A DNA stretch of 64,000 nt, from contig JAJLRJ010000007.1 of NCBI GenBank assembly GCA_024195265.1, forward strand, positions 25,545,934 through 25,609,933. Direction: 5' to 3'. The translations under genes and the position numbers were made by a program. Position 1 is the stretch's first letter. Each line of letters starts with the position of its first letter. The DNA comes from Dendrophyllia cribrosa. Taxonomy: Eukaryota > Cnidaria > Anthozoa > Scleractinia > Dendrophylliidae. Shown here in pieces: positions 41,347-53,070 of the stretch. The notes below the pieces were generated by a model. That model was not told the origin of the DNA. It did no database searches and worked only from the letters and a program-made list of their open reading frames with translations.

Positions 41347-42696
41347 ATCAAGCTAAGTTCCTGTCCTATCATCCAAGTGGAAATCAAATTTCTGTTTGAG
41401 TTCCTTGACAAATTCATCATTCCATCGCTAAATGCATCACAAGCAAGTGATGATGAACTTGGTTTTTCAAGTGGATATTTAGCACGACTGTGGCCTGCCA
41501 CTGTTCTCAAGCACAATGAGACACTGAGTAAGATGTTAATAACACCATCGGTGCATTTCCCTTAAACAGAACAGCAGATAAAGATGTCGCTGAAGGATCC
41601 TGGAGCTATTATGCACTTTCAACAGCAAATACAGAAACCAATGTTGCAAGAAGCGCTCAAAGTAATCAAAGATCATGGAGCAGAGTGGTTGTCATTTCCT
41701 AAGTTGTTTGCATTAGGAGCAGATCAACAGTACCAAAGTTCTTTCTAGTACTCTGTCCTGAAGGTTCCAGAAGTACCAATTGCATTTCCTGAAAACAGAC
41801 AAGAGAACAGGTCTGTAAGTAATGTGCAGGTTCATGGGCAGAATCTCCATGCACTGGTGTCTAAAGATAGAACTGGACTGATCAAATGGGCTACTATTTG
41901 GTGTTTACAGCAACCAGAACTACTAAATGAAATTAAAACAGTAGCAACATCAACTCAGAGCTGCCTTATTGACAAAGAAGCCACCCCCCCCCCCCCCCCC
42001 CACCTTTTTGAGATTTATGCAAAGCACATTTTCAGTTTGCCGGTGAACAATATCATTGCTGAAAGACAGTTTAACCTTTCACAACTTTACCTTTGAGATA
42101 ACCTGTCAGAGCTGTCGAAACAGGGATCAATTACATTTGTTCAGAACATTCTGCACAGTGGAAAAAGTAATAACAGGACCACTGAAGCAGCCAGAGAAGT
42201 GCACGAAGAAAGAATGAAGGCATATGGGCACATGGTGACCCCAGAACTTCTCCAAGAGGCAAGGAAAAACTTAAACAGCATCAGAAAACACAATATCCAT
42301 GGACCTCTGACAGCAAGGGATGTGTACACAAAAGCTTGGGAAGAAAGGAAAGTTAACTGTGACACCCTCAACATGATCCATTCTCTCAAAGTTGATGGTC
42401 GCAGACTTGAAATTCAGTGGAAAGCTTCCACCAAAGGTACCATACATTTGGAAGAACACAGGTCATTCAGGCCTACAGTGATTACAGGAAACTCAATTAA
42501 TGGACATCTTCCATCTCTAATGCAGCTTGCATCTCTTAAGATATGGGACTATGGACAAGAACTTCCAATTCACGACTCACCAAAGGAATGCCAGTTGTTC
42601 ATCAAAAACCTTCCAAATATGTTCCAGCCTTCTTCAGCAAGTGCTGTTTCCACTTCACGTATGGATGCCACACCTTTGCCTGTGCATGAAGAATAG
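41347..42696 (+). pseudogene. hAT-like transposase remnant, C-terminal half
   Basis: Continues the frame broken at 13,206 exactly on a codon boundary. It encodes CPIIQVEIKFLFEFLDKFII, GFSSGYLARLWPATVLKHNE, then after an in-frame TAA (41,563-41,565) KVIKDHGAEWLSFPKLFALG, after TAG (41,746-41,748) a central part, and LPVNNIIAERQFNLSQL, which matches the hAT C-terminal motif. A TGA at 42,094-42,096 precedes a further 200 residues (HGPLTARDVYTKAWEERK) to a natural-looking stop at 42,696. A C(18)-type run near 41,985 encodes a Pro run. Three stops without a frameshift suggest slow decay. Confidence 0.65.
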
Positions 42697-43607
42697 GAAT
42701 TGAGTAAGGGGTGGCTCTTTTGAATTATTGATTTTCTTGTAATGATTTAAAGAACCCATGCTAAAAACGTGAATCTCAGCCGAGAACTAAGTTTTACAGT
42801 TGTAATATTAAGAGCTTTACTAAAATATCAACAAACAGACACAGTCAAATATAATGAGAGCTTCTCTGAGATTATGCAAATATTTTAAATACAGTCTGTG
42901 GTGAGGCTGACACCTGATATGATGTAGTATGGGTCCTTGGGTCAAAGGAATAATATTTTAAAACAAATTATTATGACATGCAGTGTTTTTCAGAAGGAAA
43001 TGTGTAAATATATTTCGCAGTTTTAATGCTGAAATTTTAAGAATACTGTATCAGTAGTGATGTAAGCGTACATACCAGTAATAATTATTATGATTGCAGT
43101 CAAAACTGTAATTTTTACAAGGATAAAAGTTTAGCTGCTTCTTTGCCACTAAGAGGTTCACACTGAAAATTAATATGTAGTATGTAGTATGTAAGTGTAA
43201 ATTGGCCCTAACAAATCCCATGCACACTGTACATAAAAATATGGGAAAAAATAATCAAATCAAGTTTGAGACTACACATTAAACAAACATTCTTTTTTTG
43301 TATTTCAAGTTCAAATAAAACTTTGACACAAACAAAGCTTTTAAATTTTTTAATCGACTTGTACGTTGTGGATCAATTTTATCCTTGGTACAATTTTGAT
43401 TTTCTTTTGTTTTATATTCATTTAACAATTATTTGCCGAAGGCAAACTAAATATTGGCGTATATTTACCGAGCTATATGTTTACAAATGAACTGATGAAT
43501 CGGAGAAGTTCAAACAGAGAAAAGTGCCTTCAGGTTTATCGTTAAGTGTATAGCAAGCTTGGTTGTTAAATATGATATCGTAATTGTCGTGTCTCTATTG
43601 TAGAGAA
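42697..43607. other. non-coding, probable truncated 5' side of the second Academ-like copy
   Basis: A+T-rich with no supported gene. I searched for a left end matching TAGTC...GAGGC and found none, so the left inverted repeat is missing or too diverged. Confidence 0.45.
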
Positions 43608-44183
43608 ATGGAATTGGAGTCCGCTGCCAGGCTTCCTCTAGACAATAATCCAGTCGATCTGACAGATGAAGTCGACTGGAGCAAATGTATTATCTGCCAA
43701 GAAAACAAGTTGCCGAAGAAAACGTTTCCGTTATCAAAAGGAAGTGCTGCAGGTGTATCCAGGATTTTACATTGTGCTGAGATCAGAGAAAAGTGTGGTG
43801 GTGATAAGCAAAAGAATTACTCGAGTATAGTAAATAATTTAAAGACGAAGGAAGAGAACCAAGATGTTGTGTGGCACAGGTACTGCTACAGTGATTTCAC
43901 CAGCGAAGGGCACATCAAGCGTGTTCTCAAGAAACAAGAGTCTGAAAGTGAACCAGACGGAAAGGACGCGCCGGCTAATGAGACTTCTAGGCGATCATCA
44001 GTTCGAAGAATCGACTGGAGTAAATGTATCTTTTGCCAGACTGACGTGAAAAACGTCGCCTTAAACCAAGTTCAGACTTTTCAAACATCACAAAAACTTC
44101 TTTTGAATGTAGCAAGTGATAGAAAGTTGAGCTGTAGGCTACATGCGCTTCCTAAGAAACACGGAAAGAAACGAACAGTGTAG
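43608..44183 (+). pseudogene. Academ-like transposase 2, N-terminal zinc-module part
   Basis: The ATG at 43,608 starts MELESAARLPLDNNPVDL. One full module is present (DWSKCIICQENKLPKK ... VVWHRYCYSDFTS). A second begins (DWSKCIFCQTDVKNV) but its His/Cys half is missing before the frame ends at 44,183. The downstream frame begins at about 44,143 in another phase. A small deletion or several indels near 44,100-44,180 are likely. Confidence 0.65.
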
Positions 44184-47100
44184 CGAAACTGATGATGCCA
44201 ATAGATGTTTCGAGGAGGTAATGACTTTGCTTAGGGAGAGGCTATCTCAAGGTCATATTTTGTCCCTCAAAGCTGTTTGGACATACTTTTCTCACCAACT
44301 TGAAGAAAAGTATCAACTCTCTCCGGGGGATTACAGGAGCAACAGATTTAAAGAAAGGATTCAGGCTTTTCTTGGTGAAGATATCGCGTTTATCCCGCCG
44401 TTAAACCCCTCTGAGCCCCACTTAATCGTCTATGCAAATCTAGGGGAAGCTGCTCTGCGTTCTCTGCTAACAATTCCGATAAATGAATCAGACGATGACG
44501 ATCTTAATGGCGATGCCACAGAGGATGTTGATCTGGATGCAGAGTTATTGAGTTGGCTGTACCGCGTGGCAGTTAAAGTGCATCATGACATCAAGGTCTC
44601 GCCGAACCATGATTGTATTGGAAAAATCAGCAAGGCAAGTGCAGAGGAAATTGTTCCAGAGAGTCTCTTCATGTTGATATCACTGTTGTGCACTGGCTAT
44701 CAAGAGGAGTTTCAAGAATCGCACGATGACGTGAAAACCCGTATTCTGAGCATATGCCAAGATATAATATTTCTTTCTTCTAGAGGGCATAAGTTAACTC
44801 CTAAGCATATTGGAATAGGCCTTACTGTTCACCAGGCAACTAGATCAAAACAACTGGTACAGCTTTTGCACGCTGCCGGCCATTCAGTTAATTACGACAC
44901 TGTCCTTAGAATGGACAATACCATCGCCAATGATGTCCTTGAAAGGTACAGGGAAAGCGGTAACGTGTTTGTTCCTCGTAACTTCACTGGAACCACAAAT
45001 CCTGCAGGCTACACTCGTTTTGCTGTAGATAACATAGACATAAACGAAGAAACACTCAATGGCATGGGCACATTCCATGCGACGCAGGTTGCCGCCTTTC
45101 GTCGCAAAGAGAAAGGAGAACCAGCAATGGATATCGAACTGTCTCCTAAGTCAGAAAGGCGACTGGATGTACAAGTGCCATCGGAACTTCATGAGCTAAT
45201 CGATTTGTCGTTGGACAACAAGAAACCAGAACCTGAACTACAGAAGACAGTAGTTTCTGAGTGGTACACACCTGACAGCAGTCTAATTGATGAGTCTTAC
45301 AAGAAGGACCTAGCTTGGATCCTTAGTCGTTTGCATGAACAAAAACCTGAACTCCAGTCAATACCAGGGTGGACTGGTTTCAACCAGCTTTTGTCGACTG
45401 TAAAACCACAAGTCACAGTGGTGGGTCCACTTCCCATTGTGAATGCTCCAGCACATGAATTCGAGACTCTTTGGACGGTGATCTTAAGGTGCAAGGCAAT
45501 GACGCACCTCAGAAATGGCAAGTTCACTGTTATTACCATGGACGAGGGCCTATACAACAAGGCAAAGATGTTGCAATGGGGAAAGACAGAAGTGCTCAAG
45601 GATGTCATCATTGTGCTTGGAGGTTGTCATACGCAGATGACTTTTTCAAAAGTCATCGGGAAGTACTTACAGTCATCGGGAATGGCGGAGATGTGGGTAG
45701 AGAGTGAGGTCCTTAAAGGAAAGTTGTGGAATCGAGTAATACGTGCACACAAGCTAAGTTATGAAGCACTGTGGAGGGTATTGTGGCCTATGTTAACGAA
45801 GTGGGCGAAAGACAGGGATGACAATGAATGCAACACTCTCGTGAATCTGTCGGAAACATTGGCCACTAAGTTTACGACTGGGAACGACGATGATTCATTA
45901 GTAGATGCCCTGACTAGCAGTGAGCTTGTTGATGAAGTTGGACAAGCTGCACATATCATCAAAGCTTTTGATGCCGCACATCATGACAACCCCTCGTTCT
46001 GTTACTGGAGACAATACATGAAACTGGTCACCATCTTACTGAGGTTTACGCGTGCGATCAGGGAAGGGAAGTGGGATCTGTATCTCTCTTCGTTCTCCGA
46101 AATGCTACCCTATTTTGCGGCTTTCGACCACTCGAATTACACAAGATGGGGCGTCATATTTCTTGCAGACATGAAGATGCTTCCGCAGACTGCTCCTGAG
46201 GTCCAGCAGGCATTTGAGAGTGGCGACTTTGTCACAAAGGAGACAGCCAGCACCTTCAGTCAAATTCCCGATGACCAAGCACTAGAGCATGTAAACAAAT
46301 CTGGAAAGGTAGCTGGAGGCCTTGTTGGAATAACAAGGACAGACTCGGCTCGAGATCGCTGGTGTTTTAACTACAATGAGCGCGCCAAGCTGTCAGAAGA
46401 CACCAAAGAGATGTTTAACGTCTTAGAAAGAGAATGCACTAGCGCCAAAGATCTGGGAAAAGCCAGAATGCGACAAGATGCAGAGGATGTAGCTAAGCTG
46501 GAGGCGCAGTTTACAAAATACGAGGTCTTCCGATGTACGTCTGACTTAGTTGTAGTTACCACTGGAGATGTGGCAAGTAACGCCATTAAACAAGATGTAC
46601 TTGGCGTTGAGGAAATTGGTAAGAAAGTCATAAAAGAGTTCGTTGAAACCAGGCTAATCAAGAAAGAAATAAAGTTCCATGACACCCTAAAGCAACAGAA
46701 GGTGAAAACCTTTGAGACACTTTACACTGTACCAGTGTCAGTTGATAAGAGCAAGACCATCGCCATGAAAGCAGACAGAGATCTCTTGAGAAGGGTGATA
46801 GTAGCCTTGGAATCGGGTCGTGATGTAGATGTGAATACATTGCTTCAAAGCGAGCTTGCTCCAGTCCCAAAGTCACTTGCTACCCTAGACGGAAGTTTAC
46901 GAGAAACAGGGAAGTCGGATCTTGGTACCATTTTACAAGGAAATGTCTGAAAGAGCCAAATGCCTATCAGCAGGAGTCAAACATGCACTATTATTGATGG
47001 AATGGCAGCTGTTCAGTCCCTCGCCAACTTTTCAGGAGCAAAAACCTTTGGGGAGTGGACTGACCGATTTCTTCGTCATGTCACTTCCCATTTTTCGGAC

Positions 47101-47853
47101 AGTTGTACAAGGGTTGACGTGCTATTTGACAGATATGTCAAGAACTCGACAAAAGGAGGAACCAGAGACAAGCGCAAGGAGAAAAAGAGCACAGGGATTA
47201 GGCGCAATGTGGATAACAGAGATCAGAGAATTGGAAACTGGGAAAGGTTCATCATTCTAGAAGATAACAAGGCTAGCCTAGCTCATTTCCTCTCGACTGA
47301 AATCTCGGAGAGTTACAGCGCGCCTCCTGGGCGAGAGCTGATGATCAATGGAGGCTTCAAGGATACACTGAAGGTGTGGTCATCTGACACATCACGACAA
47401 GATATAACAGAGCTCGCATCAGATCATGAGGAGGCAGATACTAGAATAGTACTGCATGCCCGAGACGCAGCAGCAAGAGGGTACAAGCAAGTCAACATTT
47501 TGTGTCGTGATACGGACGTTCTTGTCCTCCTTTTGGCAAACCGAGAGCAGCTTTGTCAAGAGATATGGATGTTTGCGGGTACATCAAGAAAAAGGCGTTA
47601 CATACCAGTTCACAGAATCCCGCTCTCCGAGGATAAGAGGAAGTCGCTTCTGGCATTTCATGCCATTACTGGCTGTGATACGACAAGCCAGTTCTATGGT
47701 GTGGGCAAGGCATCGGCATGGAAAGTCTTTGAAGATGCACCTGACCTCTTGGAACACCTTGGAGAAGAAAGCAAACTACAATCCGGGAACACAAGAGGTG
47801 GAAATCAACAAAGAAAGAGCAGCAGCGTTTCGCAAATCCAAGAAAGATCTTGA
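44143..47853 (+). pseudogene. Academ-like transposase 2, central part
   Basis: One frame runs 44,143-46,950, stops at a TGA (46,948-46,950), and continues in the same frame to 47,853. Shared landmarks with the other copy are KHIGIGLTVHQATRSKQLVQ, FAVDNIDINEETLNGMG, VIIVLGGCHTQMTFSKVIGK (the RNase H-like C/H segment; here CH where copy 1 has FH), then SDHEEADTRIVLHARD, CRDTDVLVLLL and FHAITGCDTTSQFYGVG, the PIN/XPG-like Asp motifs. The last ~30 residues are out of frame, so a frameshift lies near 47,770. Confidence 0.75.
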
Positions 47854-48199
47854 CGCCCTACCTTCGACTCAGGATGCACTGATTCTCCACATAAAGCGGG
47901 CAAACTATCAGACCATGGTATGGAATAAAGCGCTGGAACCATGTCCTTCACTCCCAAAGCCTGAAGAGAGCGGATGGTATTACAGTGAAGGCCTTCTGAA
48001 GCCAAAGTTAATGACGCGAGAAGAAGTGTCAACCGCGTGTTTACAGTTAGCATACTGTGGGTGCTCCCGAGAGGGCGGATGCTGTGTAAACCGACGCTGC
48101 ACTTGCGTTCAACTATCTCTTTGCTGTTCCAAGGCATGTAAATGTGGCGACAGGTGCAGAAACGACAGTAACACTGCAGCAGAGGCGAATGAAGCATGA
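47771..48199 (+). pseudogene. Academ-like transposase 2, C-terminal Cys-rich part
   Basis: Frame resumed after the shift: KDLDALPSTQDALILHIKRA, NYQTMVWNKALEPCPSLPKP and a Cys-rich end (LAYCGCSREGGCCVNRRC, CCSKACKCGDRC), equivalent to the CXC-like tail of the other copy. Confidence 0.7.
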
Positions 48200-48905
48200 C
48201 CTATAACTTTGATAAGGTGGAAGTCACATGGTGGTCTTGTGTAATATAAGATAATTTGCTTATGGTTTATAAGCTTGTATTTCTGGCTTAAACCGTGCGG
48301 TCAAGTAGAAGAAAGTTCAGTCTTTTTACATGAAAAATCCTAACTCATGGGAAATGTTACATAGGTTAAAACGTTATAGAATGACTGAAAATAGAATGAT
48401 TTCATTACATCATGTGACCCATCATAGCTGATCACCTATTGCATTTTTGTGTTTTTATTGTTGGATGTGTAAATCAAAATGAGAAACGTCAGTAAGTTGA
48501 AAACTACATTAAAGGAAGGTGTGAATAGAGTGTCTTTTATGCTTTAAAATCGATTTTATTGGAAAGTCACGTGACTCTTCATAACTGATCACGTGACGCA
48601 TTTTATCTCCCACACTACTGTCTATCAACATCTAAACGTCAAGTAGGAAAGATTCAGCTATTTCCCCATCGTATTGTGCACTTTTTATTGGGTTTATATA
48701 AATGTTACAGTTCAGCCTCGTTTTCATGCTGTAGGAGCGAGGGCCTAGACAAAAAACCCATTTAATGACAGATATCATAACATTTGGAGTGGGCAACAGC
48801 AGAATTCTTAATCAGGATGGCAAGACGAAGATTTTAAGCTATGTTGCCTGCTTCTACTCAAAATGTTTAGCGAAAATCGTTTTTTGGCGAGCTGCCTCCT
48901 GACTA
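48200..48905. repeat. 3' subterminal region of the second Academ-like copy
   Basis: No gene. Paired CACGTGA/CATGTGACC words recur (about 48,410, 48,568 and 48,590) within a rough duplication, as in the first copy. The element ends at 48,905. Confidence 0.55.
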
Positions 48906-49630
48906 TATATCTGTAAAAGGAGGTTTCAGTCAGTCCAGATACCATCACACGCAACCGCGCATAAAACTGGATGTGCGAAGGGAGCATTCGGCATGCACGA
49001 ACTGCGAATTATTCACAACTAATTAGAAGTATTTCGGATATGTTGAAGTTGTCCCTTTACATGTAAAATACTTGGTTCTTTTCGACACTTCAAATCGTGT
49101 ATTGTGCAAAGTTAACTTTCGTATAGAAATGATAAAATATTCCAAGTGCCTGGTGCGAGACTATTCCTCTATTTCGCCGCTAGTGGATCGATGGCGAGCC
49201 TTATTTCCCTTTCGTAAACCGGAGATGCCATTTTTAACGGTCGATACCATCATTAGTAACCGGACGTTTTTTCAAGTTGTTAGTACCCAGTACTCACCTG
49301 CCATCCATGCGACATAGCCCCTTTAATAAACACACTCCGTACAGAGTTTTTATATTAAAAAAATATATTTTTACTGTGACTCAAGAACCACTGTCCGGAG
49401 TTTATAGTCTACGGTCCACATTCCTCAGCCCGCAGTGCATAGTCCATCCCCATAGTCCACTGTCGACATTTCTCATTTCTAAAATTAGCAGTCCACAATA
49501 CACAACGAGGAGTCCACTCCAAATTCACAGTCCGCTTCTGACACTTTATCCAGTGGTCCACTCCAGAAGACTGTACTTTTACTCTGATGGGCTTGGCACC
49601 TTGCTAAAACGTTTGTCTACAATTAACATT
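48906..49630. repeat. non-coding with degenerate AGTCCAC repeats
   Basis: No supported gene. From about 49,385 to 49,570 variants of AGTCCAC(A) recur many times (AGTCCAT, AGTCTAC, GGTCCAC), like a worn short tandem repeat. Confidence 0.5.
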
Positions 49631-49930
49631 ATAAGCCACGAGTTACTTGCTTACCGTTTCGTTATATACATAACAAAGTTATAAGCCACGAGTTACTTGT
49701 TTACCGTTTCGTTATATACATAACAACATTATAAGCCACGAGTTACTTGCTTACCGTTTCGTTATATACATAACAACATTATAAGCCACGAGTTACTTGC
49801 TTACCGTTTCGTTATATACATAACAACATTATAAGCCACGAGTTACTTGCTTACCGTTTCGTTATATACATAACAAACTTATTAGCCGTGAGATACTTGC
49901 TTAATATCGTTTCGCCATTGCTTTGTTACA
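49631..49930. repeat. 50-bp minisatellite, five good copies plus one degenerate
   Basis: Units start ATAAGCCACGAGTTACTTG at 49,631, 49,681, 49,731, 49,781 and 49,831; a degenerate unit (ATTAGCCGTGAGATACTTGC) is at 49,881. Each contains GTTATATACATAAC, an inverted repeat able to form a 5-bp hairpin. Copies differ by only a base or two. Confidence 0.95.
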
Positions 49931-50030
49931 AGAAGCGCGACTGTTGTTGTTTACCCTTGTTAATATTTACCTCACCCCTACCCCTCTCGTGCAAACGTGT
50001 AATTCACGAAACCGCGCGATTTCAGAAGGT

Positions 50031-50170
50031 CAAATATGCTCGGTTCCCCTCCTCGACTCTACGCACCCGCCAGGGTGTTTAGCAATTTATAGTCTTAAGA
50101 GACGATAACGAGATTATAAACCTTTTTAGCAATCACGCCTCAAATATTAAAAAAACGCCAATTTCAAGCC
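50031..50170. repeat. ~140-bp direct repeat, copy 1
   Basis: CAAATATGCTCGGTTCCCCT through AGTCTTAAGAGACGATAACG to ATTAAAAAAACGCCAA; copy 2 at 51,925-52,066 is over 90% identical by eye. Confidence 0.9.
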
Positions 50171-51489
50171 TTGTATTCTAAGCGCACTCTGAAATCAAAG
50201 ATTGACTCTCTTAAGACAAGACAGTCCTACCTATAGGCAAGCAAACCCCTTGCTAAAGTTTCACCCCAGTTTTTTTTTCTGTCAATTGCAAGACAAGAAA
50301 CGTTTGAATATTTTTCCTTACAGCTAAATATTTTTAGGGCAATACTTCATGTGTCAAATATTCAACAACTCAACACATTGCAATTGAAATCAGCTGAATT
50401 AAAGATAGCAAATTCTAAAAGACCGACTCGTAGATAGATAAAATTTAGTTAACTGACAGTTTCTACGTTTGACGCAAACAGGCCACCCAAGTCACTCAAT
50501 AGTCCCATAAATAGAATGATATACAAAGACAATTTCACTTTGTGGAAAAGATATCGCAAGCAAAAGGTGAGTTCAATTTGGTCCTTGAATTTAATGTTAG
50601 TGTTTTAGGAGGACATTACACATGTATTTTCGCTGCAGATTTGCATTAAACGAAATATATGATCGCCATTACAGTTGCTTCCTACCCAATGTACAACATG
50701 CCGCAATCTTTGAATGATACGCAGACGAAACAATTATTTGCCAGAAATGGTACCGTAATGATAGAGAACCTCTATTTCCTAATGTTAGGTATCCGCTCAG
50801 TAACTGAAATGACAACCTAGGATTTCTGAATTTGTTATTATACATTTTTCATTTCCTAATCCTGTAATTAACCCGTATCCCTCCTTCATAAAAAACTTAA
50901 CCAAATAAATCTCGTTAAATGTATTTCTTCCTTGGAGAAATTAAATGCCTCGGTTCAGCGCCTGTTTTATTCCCTCTAAACCGTATAAATTCTATGCTAT
51001 TTAATTTCCCACCATTTTAATGCCGTGGCAATTAATAGTTTTGTGTTTTGGCTAACATTTTACAAAATGAATCCCCCAATGCTCCAAAAATATATATACC
51101 AGGAGGTCGAACTTTATAATTTGGCGGGAAATATTTCAACAAACAGTTTATTGTTATTTATGGTACTTTCTATTGCAATTAACTCCGAATTGCCTCCAGA
51201 TACCGATTTTAAGCTGACTAGATTTCGCCAACAGAATAATGCGCTATACGAATATTACTTTAACTTTTTAAATAAAATTGCGCACTTTAGTGAAACATAC
51301 ACGTTTATAAATTTTCTTGTTTGCCAAATATCATCAATTTACAAGAATATACATTTAATAAATAGGATACTTAATATTCACCAATAAGTTTCTAAAATTC
51401 GAATCAAGCTCATTGACAATTCAACAAAAATGGAACCTTTATTTAGGAAGTCACTCGAATCCATCAAACACACACACACACATATAGCC
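50171..51489. other. A+T-rich region, no supported gene
   Basis: A 120-residue frame at 51,025-51,387 (MAINSFVFWLTFYKMNPPML) is Phe/Asn-rich, resembles nothing I know, and could be chance. A short CA microsatellite lies at about 51,470-51,484. Confidence 0.4.
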
Positions 51490-51662
51490 TGCAAGTAGGC
51501 TCACTTGTTTGGGGTATCGCGCGAGTATCTTGGCGGCAAAGCCCCATTCTTCTCCATTCTTCCAAGCCCGCCATTCTTCTTGCCGGCTTCGCCGGCTCGC
51601 TTTGGCGGCTTCACCGCCAAGATCATACTCGCGCGATACCCCAAACAAGTGAGCCTGCTCGC
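51490..51662. repeat. G+C-rich foldback/MITE-like element
   Basis: Arms 51,490-51,546 and 51,601-51,662 are near-perfect inverted repeats (GGCTCACTTGTTTGGGGTAT, CGCGCGAGTAT, CTTGGCGG). The spacer is only about 55 bases. CA-rich microsatellite sequence flanks both sides. It would form a long hairpin and is much more G+C-rich than its surroundings. Confidence 0.85.
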
Positions 51663-51819
51663 AGACTTACACACATACACACATATACACAATGTTCCAA
51701 ATTTAATCCCGTCAAGTGCGCGTTTATAAGAATAAAAATTATGTGGCATCTTTTGTGTGGACTATCATCAATAACATAACTAATCCGTTTGACTAGCGCA
51801 AAATACATTATACCATTAA

Positions 51820-53070
51820 TAACTATTTTGTTTGCGTTAACGCGTGTTTAGTTTTAGCTAATTAAAACAGCAATCATGTTCGTGATAACACGGTCTTATC
51901 TGAACTCTGTGCGTTTCGGAAAGACAAATATGCTCGGTTCCCCTCCTCGACTCTACGCACCCGCCAGGGTGTTTACCAATTTGTAGTCTTAAGAGACGAT
52001 AACGAGATTATGAACCTTTTTAGCAATCACGCCTCAAGTATTAAAAAAACGCCAAATTTCTAGCCGTGTAAACAGAAAACTGTCGATGAAATAATTTTCT
52101 TGCAGCAATTTCGTTTCACTTAAACTGTATTTAACCTAACTCTCTTTCACCCTAACTGTAAACATCTCCATATTAAGAGCAGCAGTTTAAGCCAGTACCA
52201 ATATTTTGGAAGCACGCGCGCTACATTTGCCACATTTAAATAAGGTTTAAAACACTGGCTTGGGCTAAAACGTCACAAAAGCAGTCGAGTCATGGTTCGT
52301 GTCATAAATTGTCAATTCTAAGCTAATTTGCTTTACTTTCACACCATGCTCAGGGGTTGCACTCAAAACAACAAATGTTCACATTTCTTAACATTACATC
52401 AATATAAATATAAGGTTATATATACATCCTCTGCTAAATGTTATAAATGAACAGCGTTCCAAGTAGCCTTCTTTACTCCAGATTCAACTTTGATAACATT
52501 AAAAACGATTACACGTATCCGTCTATTCCTTTAATACATTATTAAAAAAACACTTGCAACATTTTTACGCATGTGGTACTGTTGTAGCTTAATTACCATC
52601 AGCTGGCCACAGCCTCACATGGACTAAATGCCCGTCAGTTGAAAATGTATACAAAACTTTTACTGAAAGGCTCTTTCAAACCTTTTTGGAATATTTATGA
52701 CTTAAGAAATTAGATTCGGTCAAAATTTATTACCGTAAATCTCTGCAGAAAATTCCCCTTTCAAGTGTCAAGAACATAGCGTTCTCGCCAAAAGTTTCTT
52801 AAAGCCTTTCAATGAAAATTATTCGGAAATTTCAGACTGCCGAGCATTTAGTCTAATGAAGACCATAAGCGGCTGCCAGACATTTAGCCACAGCATATCG
52901 CATACAGTAAGAATAATAGCATGTAGACACACAAAGCGCGAATCCCATGGCCGAAATCAACATATAATATAAAATATATAATATGCACAGCAGACAATTG
53001 CAGGCAGCGAGCAACATTACAACAATAGTAGAAATAGAATCGCCTCCACTCACAGACAATGCAACGCCAT
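51820..53070. repeat. interrupted repeat related to 58,734-59,035
   Basis: 51,820-51,920 matches 58,734-58,843 (TTTAGCTAATT...CAATCATGTT). 52,893-53,070 matches 58,860-59,030 (CAGCATATC..., AAATCAACATATAATATAA). In the second place the two parts are adjacent, so about 970 bp, including copy 2 of the 140-bp repeat (51,925-52,066), appears to have been inserted here. Confidence 0.65.

Larger units (their letters stand above)
43608..48905 (+). mobile_element. second Academ-like transposon copy, decayed
   Basis: Encodes the same multi-domain protein as the 26.9-33.9 kb element in the same order, at modest identity, so it is a different subfamily. The right end reads GAGCTGCCTCCTGACTA (48,889-48,905), matching the form AGCTCCCCGACTA of the other copy. 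Just inside it CAGCCTCGTTTTCATGC (about 48,713) parallels TCTGCCTCGTTTTCAAAC there. The left end is not found. Confidence 0.7.

Noticed and set aside
43608..48199. Host nuclease gene
   Set aside because: The protein is the same multi-domain type as the transposon at 26.9 kb, and a matching GACTA-ending right terminus lies downstream.
49072..49684. Short frames in the AGTCCAC repeat and minisatellite area
   Set aside because: Generated by tandem repeats; no conserved product.
49631..49930. CRISPR-like array
   Set aside because: Units are contiguous 50-bp tandem repeats with no unique spacers, in a eukaryotic genome.
51025..51387. 120-residue frame, possible gene
   Set aside because: Low-complexity A+T-rich coding with no recognisable motif and no promoter or splice signals; kept only as a note.
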